Positions 33,962-43,063 of a stretch of 64,000 nt of DNA are shown in pieces. Source of the DNA: Bog-756 sp963777665 (lineage in GTDB: Bacteria > Actinomycetota > Acidimicrobiia > Acidimicrobiales > RAAP-2); assembly GCA_963777665.1 (NCBI GenBank), contig CAVZRJ010000005.1:1-64000 (forward strand). Reading direction: 5' to 3'. The position numbers and the translations under genes are program-made. The notes under the pieces were generated by a model that did no database searches, was not told the DNA's origin, and saw nothing but the letters and a program-made list of their open reading frames with translations. The stretch's first letter is position 1; every line of letters starts with the position of its first letter.

Positions 33962-34611
33962 GCACCGCGGCCCTCCAGGTTGCCATTCCTCTGTTCCCGC
34001 GCTTCACCGCGCTCGACGCGATCGGACCCTACGAGGTCCTCCAGCGGATCCCGTCGATCGACGTCACCTTCGTCGGCCACCGACGGGGGGAGGTCCGCAG
34101 CGACAACGGCATGCTCGGTGTGACGGTCGACGCCGGCTTTGCCGACCTACTGGCGCCCGACGTGGTCGTGTTCCCCGGGGGGATCGGCACCAGGGCGCTG
34201 ATGACCGACGACGTGGTGCTCGAGTGGGTGCGCCAGGTCCACCGCACCTCCCGGTTCACCACGTCGGTCTGCACCGGCTCGCTCGTCCTCGGTGCGTCGG
34301 GCCTGCTCGACGGGCTCACCGCGACGACCCACTGGGCCTGCATGCCCGAGCTCGGTGCGGTCGGTGCGGTCCCGACCTCCGAGCGGGTGGTCGAACACCT
34401 CGCACACCGCATCGTGACCGCGGCCGGCGTCTCGAGCGGCATCGACATGGCGCTCCGCCTGGTCGAGCTGTTGGTCGATCGCACCGCAGCCGAGGCCTCC
34501 CAGCTCATGATCGAGTACGACCCGAGTCCGCCGGTGCACTGCGGATCCGTGACCACCGCCGGCGAGGCCGTTCTCCGAAGGGTGGCCGAGTACGGGCGGG
34601 TTCGCCGCTAA
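33958..34611 (+). CDS. DJ-1/PfpI family protein, isonitrile hydratase-like
   Basis: A 217-residue single-domain protein starting MSTAALQVAIPLFPRFTALD. It keeps the acid in ALDAIGPYEVLQ, the elbow TTSVCTGSLVLGASGLLDG with its Cys, and a TTHW motif, the same order as the sensor domain of the gene before it. Isonitrile hydratase (InhA) and ThiJ-like enzymes share these. It is close in sequence to its neighbour's N-terminal domain, suggesting tandem duplication. The substrate is unknown; it may act on the compound the GlxA-type regulator senses. Confidence 0.87.
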   Translation: MSTAALQVAIPLFPRFTALDAIGPYEVLQRIPSIDVTFVGHRRGEVRSDNGMLGVTVDAGFADLLAPDVVVFPGGIGTRALMTDDVVLEWVRQVHRTSRFTTSVCTGSLVLGASGLLDGLTATTHWACMPELGAVGAVPTSERVVEHLAHRIVTAAGVSSGIDMALRLVELLVDRTAAEASQLMIEYDPSPPVHCGSVTTAGEAVLRRVAEYGRVRR

Positions 34612-34827
34612 CCGGCCCGCGTCCGCGTTGGGAACGGGCCTGCCGCAAAACCGGGAGCCCTCGGCACATCGTTCCTGGTCACGAGCGGATTCTGTACCGC
34701 GCCCTATTGCCGGGCGGTGCCCCCCGGTATACTCCTCCCAGCGCAACGCAGCCTGTCCGTCATCGGACCGGGGTGCCGTCGACGGGGTCAGACGGATGCG
34801 GGCGATCGGGTGCGAAGGGGCTCGTCG

Positions 34828-36540
34828 ATGAAGCAGTGGGCGCAGGCCATGCGGAAATGGTGGCTCTGGCTGCTCGGCGACGAACCGCTGCCTGGAAAGG
34901 GAACCCGCGCCATGCTGGGCGGCACGGTGGCCGTGCTGGTGGTCCTGGTGGCGGGCGGCCTCACCCTGATGCCGGGATCGACCCCGCCCAAGCCCACGAC
35001 AGGCAGGACGTCCGACGCATCCCCGGTGCCCACCGTGGCCACACCCGCCGCGACCAGGCAGCGCAAGGCGCGGTCGCCAGGGGCGGGGTCGCTGGGGGGG
35101 CCGGCCACGACGGCACCGAAGGCACCGAAGTCCGCGGCAGCCCGTGCCCGCGCCCGCCAGCGCGCGCGAGCGCACCCACGCCGCCCGGCGGCCGGGACCA
35201 GAGCCAGGCGGTCGCCACGGAGCACGACGACCACCACCACCGGGTCGGGTTCGCTCGCCGCGCCCTCTTCGTCTCAGCAGAGTTCAGGCAGCCTCGCCTT
35301 CTCTGCACCGGCCGTCGTACCTCCCGCAGCCGCAGCCGCTCCGGTCCTCGGCGGGACGGTGGCCGGGTTGGCGTCCCCGGCGCACTCCGCTTTCCGTGCG
35401 GTACCGCAGGCCCCGTTGGCGACCAGCGCCTCCACCGGAGTCGGGACCTCCCTGATCACCTGGAAGGAGCGCCACCGCGCGCGGGTCACCGGGTACAACG
35501 TCTTCGTCGGCGCCGCGCCGGACCAGGAGTGGCCGGTCCCGGTCAACGGGACCACGCCGGTGGCAGGCACCTCCTATCTGGTCACCGGGCTCACCACCGG
35601 CCAGACCTATTACTTCACGGTGCAGGCTGTCGGCGCCGGCGGGCATTCACCGGTCTCCAACGAGGTGTCGGCCACCCCGGTGAGTGCCTACGTCCCACTC
35701 GGGTCGTTGCCCGGACCGGTCGCGAGCATGACGGCGACCGCGGATGGCACCGGGTACTGGGTGGTCACGAGCTCAGGAACCGTGTCCGCCCACGGCTCGG
35801 CGCAGGACTACGGTTCACCGGCCTCGCTCGGCCTGGCCGCACCCATCGTGCAGATCGTCTCGACCCCCGACGGCAAGGGCTATTGGCTCGTGGCCGCCGA
35901 CGGTGGTCTTTTTGCCTACGGCGACGCCCCCTACGAGGGATCCGTGGCAGGCCTTCAGATCAACGCCCCGATCGTGGGCATGGCCGCGACGGTGGACGGC
36001 AAGGGCTACTGGCTCGTGGCCGCCGACGGTGGTGTGTTCGCCCTCGGTGATGCAGCATTCCTCGGATCGCTCGCCGGAGCGTCGGCCTCGTCGGGGGCAG
36101 CCCCGCTCACCGGGATGCTCGGACTCCCGACCGCCTCGGTGACCGGGACGCCCGGAGCGGCACCGACTGCGACGCCCACCAGCACACAATCAGCCGGGAT
36201 CGCGGCAGATCCGGCCACCGACGGCTACTGGGTGGTGATGGCGGACGGGACGGTCGCCGGCTTCGGGGCGCCCAACCTGGGACCGCAGGCCGGTGCATTC
36301 CCGGTGGGCACCGTGGTCGGGATCACGGCATCCCCCGGCGGAAAGGGGTACTGGGAGGTGACCCGTTCCGGCGGTGTCTACGCCTATGGGAACGCCCCGT
36401 TCCACGGGTCGGCCGGGGCGGTGCCGCTCGACACACCGGTCTCCGGGATGGCCGTCGACAGCACGAGCGGCGGCTACTGGCTCATCGCCCTCGACGGTGG
36501 GGTCTTCGCGTTCGACGCACCCTTCCACGGCGCCGGCTGA
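34828..36540 (+). CDS. exported protein with FnIII domain and GYWxVxxDGG repeats
   Basis: ATG 34828 follows GAAGGGG and gives 570 residues. One transmembrane helix or uncleaved signal lies at about 30-50 (MLGGTVAVLVVLVAGGLTLM), then a long Ala/Pro/Arg/Ser linker. A fibronectin type III domain is at about 205-290 (SLITWKERHRARVTGYNVFV to YYFTVQAVGAGGHSPVSNE). The C-terminus has six repeats of the type GKGYWLVAADGGVFAYGDA, which are common in secreted actinobacterial proteins and may form a propeller. A wall- or membrane-associated adhesin or binding protein is likely. Confidence 0.8.
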   Translation: MKQWAQAMRKWWLWLLGDEPLPGKGTRAMLGGTVAVLVVLVAGGLTLMPGSTPPKPTTGRTSDASPVPTVATPAATRQRKARSPGAGSLGGPATTAPKAPKSAAARARARQRARAHPRRPAAGTRARRSPRSTTTTTTGSGSLAAPSSSQQSSGSLAFSAPAVVPPAAAAAPVLGGTVAGLASPAHSAFRAVPQAPLATSASTGVGTSLITWKERHRARVTGYNVFVGAAPDQEWPVPVNGTTPVAGTSYLVTGLTTGQTYYFTVQAVGAGGHSPVSNEVSATPVSAYVPLGSLPGPVASMTATADGTGYWVVTSSGTVSAHGSAQDYGSPASLGLAAPIVQIVSTPDGKGYWLVAADGGLFAYGDAPYEGSVAGLQINAPIVGMAATVDGKGYWLVAADGGVFALGDAAFLGSLAGASASSGAAPLTGMLGLPTASVTGTPGAAPTATPTSTQSAGIAADPATDGYWVVMADGTVAGFGAPNLGPQAGAFPVGTVVGITASPGGKGYWEVTRSGGVYAYGNAPFHGSAGAVPLDTPVSGMAVDSTSGGYWLIALDGGVFAFDAPFHGAG

Positions 36541-37944
36541 TCAACCACCCACCAGGCGCTCGAGCGCCCGGGCATGCCAGGTGGTCCTCCCGCGCCGTTG
36601 CTCGCCCCGGTCCGCGCCACCGGCCAGGCGCAGACCGGCGTTGATCCCGAGGTAGCGCACGGGCTCCCGCTCCCACCGCCTCGAGCGGTGGTTGACCCAG
36701 GCCAGGGAAGTCAGCTCGGAGGAACGACCGAGGACGAGGTCGCGCAGCGTCCGGCCGGCCAGGTTGGTGGTCGAGAGGCCGTCTCCGACGTATCCGCCCG
36801 CCCAGGCCATCCGGGTGGTCCCGTCGATGCCGACCGAGGAGAACCAGTCGCGGGCGATGCCGAGCGGTCCGCCCCACCGGTGGGTGATCGCGACGCCGGC
36901 CAGGGCCGGGAAGAGCTCGACCAGTGTCCGGTGCAGTGCCCCGTGCACGCCGGGGTCGCGGTCGAACTCGGGCCGGATGGACGAACCGAAATGGTATGGG
37001 GCGCCCCGACCGCCGAACGCCAGGCGTCCGTCCGCGGTCCGTTGCCCGTAGATGATCGTGTGGCGGTGGTCGGAGAAGGTCTCGCGCGCGGCCAGGCCCG
37101 CCTCGTCCCAGAAGGCCTCGGGAAGCGGTTCTGTCGCGATCATGAGGGAGTAGACGGGCACCAGGGTCCGTGCTTCGCCGGCCAGACTCCGGGTGTATCC
37201 CTCGGTGGCCCGGATCACCGTGCCGGCTCTTACGGTGCCGCGGGTGGTGGTGACGGTCCCGGGGCCGATGGAACGGACCCGGGTCTGCTCGTAGAGGGTC
37301 ACGCCGCGGCCTTCGACCCGCGCCGCCAGTCCCCGCACGAGCCGGGCCGGATCGAGCGCCGCGCAGTGGGGCGTGTAGGTGGCGCCGAGCACATCGGTGG
37401 CCCCGACACGTGCCGCAGCCTCGTCTGCCGACAGAAGACGGAGGTCCTCCTCGCCGACCCCCCGGGCCCGGGCGGCGTCGACCTCGGCCCGGGCGCGCCC
37501 GAGCTGTGCCGCGCTTCGGGCGAGGACGACGGTGCCACCCCGCGCGTAGCCGCAGTCGATGCCCTCGGCCTCGACCACCCGCCCGACCTCGCGCACGGTC
37601 TCCTGCATGGCCCGGTCCATCGCCGCTCCGGTCCCTGGTCCGCCCACCCGGTCGAGCCGCTCCGCGGACACCGGGAAGAGCGCGGAGCACCAACCGCCGT
37701 TCCTCCCCGATGCGCCGAAGCCCATCACCTCGCGCTCGATCACCGCGATGCGGAGATCGGGGTCGGCCTCGCTCAGGTAGTAGGCGGCCCACAGCCCGGT
37801 CAGTCCTCCACCGACCACGGCGACGTCGACCTCGATGCTGCCGGGGAGCGGATCACGGAGCCGGATGGGGCCGACAAGGCCGTCCCACCAGAGGGAGAGC
37901 CGGCGGTAGCCCTCGCCCGAGGGCGCGCTCAGAGGTGCGTCCAC
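36541..37944 (-). CDS. FAD-dependent oxidoreductase, DAO/PuuB-like
   Basis: A 467-residue flavoprotein starting at GTG. The dinucleotide loop is VDVAVVGGGLTGLWAAYYLS at about 38-57, followed by IAVIEREVMGFGASGRNGGW, the DAO-family GASGRNGG signature, and a C-terminal WAGGYVGDGLSTTNLAGRTL. It resembles gamma-glutamylputrescine oxidase (PuuB) and related amine oxidases that deaminate a primary or secondary amine to an aldehyde. Its start overlaps the end of the aminotransferase gene by 16 bp, so both belong to the amine-catabolism operon. Confidence 0.85.
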   Translation of the reverse strand: MDAPLSAPSGEGYRRLSLWWDGLVGPIRLRDPLPGSIEVDVAVVGGGLTGLWAAYYLSEADPDLRIAVIEREVMGFGASGRNGGWCSALFPVSAERLDRVGGPGTGAAMDRAMQETVREVGRVVEAEGIDCGYARGGTVVLARSAAQLGRARAEVDAARARGVGEEDLRLLSADEAAARVGATDVLGATYTPHCAALDPARLVRGLAARVEGRGVTLYEQTRVRSIGPGTVTTTRGTVRAGTVIRATEGYTRSLAGEARTLVPVYSLMIATEPLPEAFWDEAGLAARETFSDHRHTIIYGQRTADGRLAFGGRGAPYHFGSSIRPEFDRDPGVHGALHRTLVELFPALAGVAITHRWGGPLGIARDWFSSVGIDGTTRMAWAGGYVGDGLSTTNLAGRTLRDLVLGRSSELTSLAWVNHRSRRWEREPVRYLGINAGLRLAGGADRGEQRRGRTTWHARALERLVGG

Positions 37945-39299
37945 GCCTCGGTGAGCACGGTGCGAAGGATCGAGGTCATGTACTCGAACTCCTCGGGCCC
38001 ACAGATGAGCGGTGGGGCCAGTTGGACCACGGGGTCCCCCCGGTCGTCGGCTCGGCAGATGAGCCCGGCATCGTAGAGCGCGCCCGACAGGAAGCCGCGC
38101 AGGAGCCGCTCGGCCTCGTCGTCGTCGAAGGACTCACGGGTCTCCCGGTCCTTCACCAGCTCGATCCCGTAGAAGTACCCCGCGCCCCGCACGTCGCCCA
38201 CGATGGGGAGGTCCCGCAACGTGTTGAGCGAGGCCTTGAACTCCTCCTCGTGCGATCGCACGTGCTCGAGGATGCCCTCCTTCTCGAAGACGTCGATGTT
38301 GGCCAGGGCCACCGCCGCGCTGACGGGGTGGCCGGCGAAGGTGATCCCGTGGAGGAAGCTCTCACCGTGGAGGAAGGGCTCGACCAGTCGGTCGTCGACG
38401 GCGAGCGCCCCCAGGGGCGAGTAGCCACTGGTCAGTCCCTTGGCCATGGTGATCATGTCGGGGACGTACTCGTAGCGCTCGGACCCGAAGTAGTACCCGA
38501 GCCGGCCCCACGCGCAGATGACCTCGTCGGAGACGAGCAGTACACCGTACCGATCGCAGATCTCGCGCACCCGTTGGAAGTAACCCGGCGGCGGCGGAAA
38601 GCACCCGCCGGCGTTCTGGACCGGTTCGAGGAAGACGGCCGCCACCGTGTCCGGCCCCTCGATGAGAATGGCCTGCTCGATCGCGTCGGCCGCCCACAGG
38701 CCGAAGGCTTCGATGTCATCGGCGAAGTACTTGGCCCGGTAGAAGTTGGTGTTCGGCACCTTGACCGCGCCCGGCACCAGGGGCTCGAACGGGGTCTTGA
38801 TGTCAGGCAGGCCGGTGATCGAAAGGGCCCCCATGGTGGCCCCGTGATAGGCGATGTTCCGGCTGATGACCTTGAGCCTGTCGGGTTGGCCGGTCACCCG
38901 GAAGTACTGGCGGGCCAGCTTCCATGCCGACTCGACCGCCTCGGAGCCCCCGCCGGTGAAGAAGACGCGGTTGAGGTTGCCCGGGGTCAGGTCGGCGATC
39001 TTGTCGGCCAGCTCGATCGCGGTCGGGTGGGCGTAGCTCCACACCGGGAAGTAGGCCAGCGTGGACGCCTGGCGGGCCGCGGCGTCGGCCAGCTCGGTGC
39101 GACCGTGGCCGATCTGGCTGGTGAACAGGCCGGAGAGCCCGTCGAGGTAGCGCTTCCCGTGCTGGTCGTAGACCCACGCTCCCTCACCGCGGACGATGAC
39201 AGGGATCTCGTGCGCATCGCTCGCCGACATTCTGGTGAAATGCATCCACAGGTGGCGTCGTGCGTCCTCCTGCAGCTTCTCGCTGGACGGTTCGGTCAT
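37929..39299 (-). CDS. class III PLP aminotransferase, probable amine:pyruvate aminotransferase
   Basis: A 456-residue class III transaminase beginning MTEPSSEKLQEDARRHLWMH. FFTGGGSEAVESAWKLAR at about 113-130 holds the phosphate site, LLVSDEVICAWGRLG carries Asp258, and the PLP lysine is Lys287 in ITMAKGLTSGYSPLGAL. The wide N-terminal active-site motif resembles omega-transaminases such as SpuC (putrescine:pyruvate) and beta-alanine:pyruvate enzymes. The Lrp-type regulator precedes it with a 4-bp ATGA overlap, and an aldehyde dehydrogenase and alanine dehydrogenase are divergent, which fits transamination of an amine to its aldehyde with alanine as co-product. Confidence 0.88.
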   Translation of the reverse strand: MTEPSSEKLQEDARRHLWMHFTRMSASDAHEIPVIVRGEGAWVYDQHGKRYLDGLSGLFTSQIGHGRTELADAAARQASTLAYFPVWSYAHPTAIELADKIADLTPGNLNRVFFTGGGSEAVESAWKLARQYFRVTGQPDRLKVISRNIAYHGATMGALSITGLPDIKTPFEPLVPGAVKVPNTNFYRAKYFADDIEAFGLWAADAIEQAILIEGPDTVAAVFLEPVQNAGGCFPPPPGYFQRVREICDRYGVLLVSDEVICAWGRLGYYFGSERYEYVPDMITMAKGLTSGYSPLGALAVDDRLVEPFLHGESFLHGITFAGHPVSAAVALANIDVFEKEGILEHVRSHEEEFKASLNTLRDLPIVGDVRGAGYFYGIELVKDRETRESFDDDEAERLLRGFLSGALYDAGLICRADDRGDPVVQLAPPLICGPEEFEYMTSILRTVLTEAWTHL

Positions 39300-39775
39300 C
39301 GGGTCCCCCAGGTGTAGGTCTGCTTCATGAGCTTGAGGTAGATGAACATCTCGGTGTCGCGGACACCGGGGATCTTCCGGATCACCCCGTTGAGGATCTC
39401 GAGAATGCGCTCTTCGTCCTCGCAGACCAGCTCTACCAGGATGTCGAACGTTCCGGCACACATCACCACGTAGTCGATGTCGTCCACGGCTGCCAGCCGA
39501 TCGGCCACGTCCCGCGCGTCCCCGTCGGCCCGGATGCCGACCATGGCCTGGCTCCGGAAGCCGACCTGAAGGGGATCGGTGACCGCCACGATCTGCATGA
39601 TCCCGGCCTCACGCATCTTCTGCACCCGCTGGCGCACGGCGGCCTCCGACAGTCCCACCGCCTCGGCGATCGAGCCGTAGGTGCGCCGGCCGTCCTGTTG
39701 GAGCTCCTCGACGATGGCCTTGTTCGCGTCGTCGAGGAGCCCGCTGGCAGACGTGGCCGGGCCGGGAGTGGTCAC
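39296..39775 (-). CDS. Lrp/AsnC family regulator
   Basis: A 159-residue regulator with an N-terminal winged HTH (LLDDANKAIVEELQQDGRRT, YGSIAEAVGLSEAAVRQRVQ) and a C-terminal RAM ligand domain (VDDIDYVVMCAGTFDILVEL to TEMFIYLKLMKQTYTWG). The length and domain order are standard. It starts the leftward operon and faces the aldehyde dehydrogenase operon across a 270-bp gap, so it likely controls both in response to an amino acid or amine. Alanine or the catabolised amine are obvious ligand candidates, by inference. Confidence 0.92.
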   Translation of the reverse strand: MTTPGPATSASGLLDDANKAIVEELQQDGRRTYGSIAEAVGLSEAAVRQRVQKMREAGIMQIVAVTDPLQVGFRSQAMVGIRADGDARDVADRLAAVDDIDYVVMCAGTFDILVELVCEDEERILEILNGVIRKIPGVRDTEMFIYLKLMKQTYTWGTR

Positions 39776-39906
39776 GACCGGACCGTCCGCGTTGGATGAC
39801 GCACGGGGAACGCTGGAATCCGACGGCGAGCTCTCGCGGTGTCCATGCCGAATTCTTTATACCAGTTAACGCGGATTCAAGGGGAAAATTCGATGGAATC
39901 CGTGGC

Positions 39907-39941
39907 CCAGACGAGAGGAACTTTCAAAAATGCTTGTCTGG
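39907..39941. promoter_or_regulatory. inverted repeat in divergent intergenic region
   Basis: CCAGACGAG at 39907-39915 and CTTGTCTGG at 39933-39941 are inverted with one mismatch, 17 bp apart, in the 270-bp gap between the Lrp gene and the aldehyde dehydrogenase gene. The gap also has unusually AT-rich stretches around 39848-39895 with a TATAAA-like hexamer on the minus strand (39856-39861). This is the best place for an Lrp-type or other operator. Confidence 0.4.
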
Positions 39942-40045
39942 CTCCGGTTCTTCAGTCACTATGACGGTGCACACGGCGGGGACCATGAGGGTCCTCCGCC
40001 CGACGGCGGTCCGGTCCGGATGACCGGGCGCCCTGGGGAGGGCGA

Positions 40046-41494
40046 GTGAGCGAGCAGACGACCAGACCGGAGACGCTCTCCAATTTCGTCGGTGGCAGGC
40101 AGGTGGCGGCCCGGTCGGACTCGGTCTTTGGGCTGGTCGACCCGAGCACCGGCGAGGTGTACCTCGAGGCGCCGGTGTCGCGCGCCGAGGACGTCGACGC
40201 GGCAATGGCCGCCGCAGTCGCCGCCTTCCCGGGCTGGCGGGACGCCACTCCCTCCGAGCGCAGCCTCGCACTGTTCCGGATCGCCGACGCGATCGAAGCC
40301 CGGGCCGCCGAGCTGGTGGCCGTCGAGAGTGCCAACACCGGCAAGCCCCGGGCGGTGACCCTCGCCGAGGAGATCCCGCCGATGGTCGACCAGATCCGGT
40401 TCTTCGCAGGCGCGGCCCGCCACCTCGAGGGCAAGTCGTCCGGCGAGTACATGGCCGACCACACCTCGATGATCCGGCGCGAGCCGATCGGGGTCTGCGC
40501 GGCGGTCACTCCGTGGAACTACCCGATGATGATGGCGGTGTGGAAGTGGGCTCCGGCCATCGCCGCCGGCAATGCGATGGTGCTCAAGCCGTCGGACACC
40601 ACCCCGGCATCCACGGTCCTGATGGCAGAGATCATGTCCGAATTCCTGCCGGACGGGGTGTTCAACGTCGTGTGTGGCGATCGCGAGACCGGCCGGCTGC
40701 TCGTCGGGCACCCGGCACCGGCCATGGTGTCGATCACCGGGAGCGTGCGGGCGGGCATGGAGGTGGCCGAGGCCGCGTCGCACGACGTGAAGCGGGTGCA
40801 CCTCGAACTCGGTGGCAAGGCGCCGGTGGTCGTCTTCGACGACGCCGATCTGGCGGCAGCCGCCGAGGGCATCGCGGTTGCGGGGTACTTCAACGCCGGA
40901 CAGGACTGCACCGCAGCCACCAGGGTCCTCGCCGGTCCGGGGATCTACGACGATTTCGTGGGCGCTCTGGCCGACCAGGCGCGCGCCCAGACCGTCGGCG
41001 GGACCGAGGTCGAGGACGCCGACTACGGCCCCCTCAACAATGCCGCGCAGCTCACCCGCCTACGTGGGTTCTTCGACCGGCTCCCCGCCCATGCAGAGGT
41101 GGTGACCGGGGGAGCCCCCGTCGGGGATCGCGGGTACTGCTTCGCGCCATCGGTGGTCACCGGGCTCCACCAGGACGACGAGGCCATCCAGGAGGAGCTC
41201 TTCGGACCGGCCATCACCGTCCAGCGCTTTCGCGACGAGGAGCAGGCCATCGCCTGGGCCAACGGCGTCCGGTTCGGCCTGGCCTCGAGCGTGTGGACCC
41301 AGAATCACGGCCGGGCGATGCGCATGGCCAAGGCGCTCGACTTCGGGTGCGTCTGGATCAACACCCACATCCCGATCGTCGCAGAAATGCCGCACGGTGG
41401 CTTCAAGCACTCCGGCTACGGCAAGGACCTCTCGTCGTACGGCTTCGAGGACTACACCCGCATCAAGCACGTCATGAGTTACATCGCACGCTGA
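40046..41494 (+). CDS. aldehyde dehydrogenase, gamma-aminobutyraldehyde dehydrogenase-like
   Basis: A 482-residue NAD(P)-dependent aldehyde dehydrogenase. GTG 40046 follows GGGGAGGGCGA. The coenzyme region has AVTPWNYPMMMAVWK and VLKPSDTTP. ITGSVRAG is the turn of the Rossmann fold, Glu254 is in VHLELGGKAP, and the nucleophile is Cys288 in FNAGQDCTAATR. The FNAGQDCTA form and overall length resemble YdcW/PatD and PuuC, which oxidise 4-aminobutanal to GABA. The amine transaminase and oxidase next door make such an aldehyde the natural substrate. Confidence 0.87.
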   Translation: MSEQTTRPETLSNFVGGRQVAARSDSVFGLVDPSTGEVYLEAPVSRAEDVDAAMAAAVAAFPGWRDATPSERSLALFRIADAIEARAAELVAVESANTGKPRAVTLAEEIPPMVDQIRFFAGAARHLEGKSSGEYMADHTSMIRREPIGVCAAVTPWNYPMMMAVWKWAPAIAAGNAMVLKPSDTTPASTVLMAEIMSEFLPDGVFNVVCGDRETGRLLVGHPAPAMVSITGSVRAGMEVAEAASHDVKRVHLELGGKAPVVVFDDADLAAAAEGIAVAGYFNAGQDCTAATRVLAGPGIYDDFVGALADQARAQTVGGTEVEDADYGPLNNAAQLTRLRGFFDRLPAHAEVVTGGAPVGDRGYCFAPSVVTGLHQDDEAIQEELFGPAITVQRFRDEEQAIAWANGVRFGLASSVWTQNHGRAMRMAKALDFGCVWINTHIPIVAEMPHGGFKHSGYGKDLSSYGFEDYTRIKHVMSYIAR

Positions 41495-41538
41495 GCCGAA
41501 CGGCCCGTCAGCCACCACCAACTGCAAGGGGAGAGCAC

Positions 41539-43053
41539 ATGAGCACAGACGTCATAGACAGCGGCGGCCCGCCACCCGAGGTGCCCGGGCCGTTCGGGGC
41601 GCCGGTCCCGAGCAGCGAGGCGCCCGCCACACTGCGCGCCGACACCCTCAACCTGTTCGACTCCACGGTGATCGCGGTGTCTTCGGTGGCGCCGGCCTAC
41701 ACCCTGGCCGCCACCATGGCCGTCCTCTTCTTGACCCCCGGCATCCTCTACGCCGGACCGGCGATCATCTGGATCGCCTTCGTCCCGGTGCTGTTCATCG
41801 CCATCTCCTACTTCCACCTCAACCGGCGCGACCCCGACTGCGGGGCCTCCTACGCCTGGCTGTCCAAGCTGGTCCACCCGGCGGTGGGGTGGTTCAACGG
41901 GTGGGTGCAGATAGCCACCAGCATCCTCTTCTGCGTCTCCGCCCCCATCGTCGCCGGCCAGTACACCCTCCAGCTGTTCAACGAGTGGGGGTGGATCTCG
42001 GCCTCTACCGCCGCGTCGGTGGGAACCGCCGCGGTGGCCGCCGGCGCCTGGTTGGCCCTGATCACCTTCATCTGCATCTGGGGGATCCGCTGGACCAGCA
42101 ATTTCCAGTGGTTGCTCCTCATCATCGAGTACGTGGCCGTGATCGGCTTCTCGCTCTGGGGGATCATCAAGGTGGCCGTGAGCCATCCGGCCGGATCCAC
42201 CAGCTTCCACTGGTCGTGGCTCAGCCCGGCGTCCATCGGAGGCTTCACCGCCCTGTCGGCGGGACTGGTGCTCGGGGTCTTCTTCTACTGGGGCTGGGAC
42301 ACCGCCACCAACCTCAACGAGGAGTCCAAGAACCGGACCAAGATCCCGGGCCAGGCCGGGGTCATCTCTATGTTCCTGTTGCTGTTGGTGTTCGCCATGA
42401 ACATCATCGCCGCCCAGATGCTCCTGCCCGAGAAGACCTGGAGCACCCATTCGAGCACCATCTTGTTGTACTTCGCCCAGCAGGCCGCCGGACACTGGGC
42501 CGGCTACATCATGCTGATCGCCGTGCTCTCCTCCACCGTGGCCACCACCCAGACCACCTTGTTGCCGGCGGCCCGGATCACCCTGTCGATGGCCCGGGAC
42601 CAGGTGTTCCCCAGCGTGTTCTCCACCATCCAGGGCAAGCTCAAGACTCCCATGGTCGGCACCCTCATCCTGGCCTTCGTCTCCCTGTTCGGCATCGTGC
42701 TGGTCAGCAACGTGAGCTCGATCAGCACCGTGTTCGGTCACCTCATCTCGAGCATCGGCGTGCTGATCGCCTTCTACTACGGAGTGACCGGCGTCACCTG
42801 TGCTTGGGCCTACCGAAGAGTGGCCTTTCAATCGACCAGGTTCTTCTTCACCGGGATCCTGCTGCCTCTGCTGGGCGGCATCGCGCTCCTCGGCGTCGGC
42901 GCCTGGGTCATCAAGACGTCGGGGTGGAGCGGGGCCGGCGCCGACATCATCACCCTGGCGCTCGGCGTGCCGCTGGTGATCCTGGCCCGGTACACAACCA
43001 AGGGTGACTTCTTCAAGCAGAAGCCCATCGCCTACGACGAGATCGGCGACTGA
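41539..43053 (+). CDS. APC superfamily amino acid/amine permease
   Basis: ATG 41539 follows AAGGGGAGAG and gives 504 residues with about twelve transmembrane helices, typical of the APC superfamily. The first helix region reads STVIAVSSVAPAYTLAATMA, with the unwound glycine-poor substrate site, and later GVFFYWGWDTATNLNEESKN and LSSTVATTQTTLLPAARITL are conserved. It lies between two catabolic enzymes and most probably imports the amine or amino acid they degrade. An 846-codon open frame runs through the upstream gene in another phase; the permease start is set by its ribosome binding site. Confidence 0.88.
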   Translation: MSTDVIDSGGPPPEVPGPFGAPVPSSEAPATLRADTLNLFDSTVIAVSSVAPAYTLAATMAVLFLTPGILYAGPAIIWIAFVPVLFIAISYFHLNRRDPDCGASYAWLSKLVHPAVGWFNGWVQIATSILFCVSAPIVAGQYTLQLFNEWGWISASTAASVGTAAVAAGAWLALITFICIWGIRWTSNFQWLLLIIEYVAVIGFSLWGIIKVAVSHPAGSTSFHWSWLSPASIGGFTALSAGLVLGVFFYWGWDTATNLNEESKNRTKIPGQAGVISMFLLLLVFAMNIIAAQMLLPEKTWSTHSSTILLYFAQQAAGHWAGYIMLIAVLSSTVATTQTTLLPAARITLSMARDQVFPSVFSTIQGKLKTPMVGTLILAFVSLFGIVLVSNVSSISTVFGHLISSIGVLIAFYYGVTGVTCAWAYRRVAFQSTRFFFTGILLPLLGGIALLGVGAWVIKTSGWSGAGADIITLALGVPLVILARYTTKGDFFKQKPIAYDEIGD

Positions 43054-43063
43054 GCCGACAGGC

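Noticed and set aside
34224..36050. 608-codon plus-strand frame across the DJ-1 and repeat-protein genes
   Set aside because: It is a GC-rich shadow frame with Arg/Pro/Gly-heavy composition; the real genes in this stretch are recognisable in another frame.
40513..41538. Long open frame leading into the permease, extending it by more than 300 codons
   Set aside because: It overlaps the aldehyde dehydrogenase in another phase, is Arg/Gly/Pro/His-rich, and the permease has its own ribosome binding site at 41529-41536.
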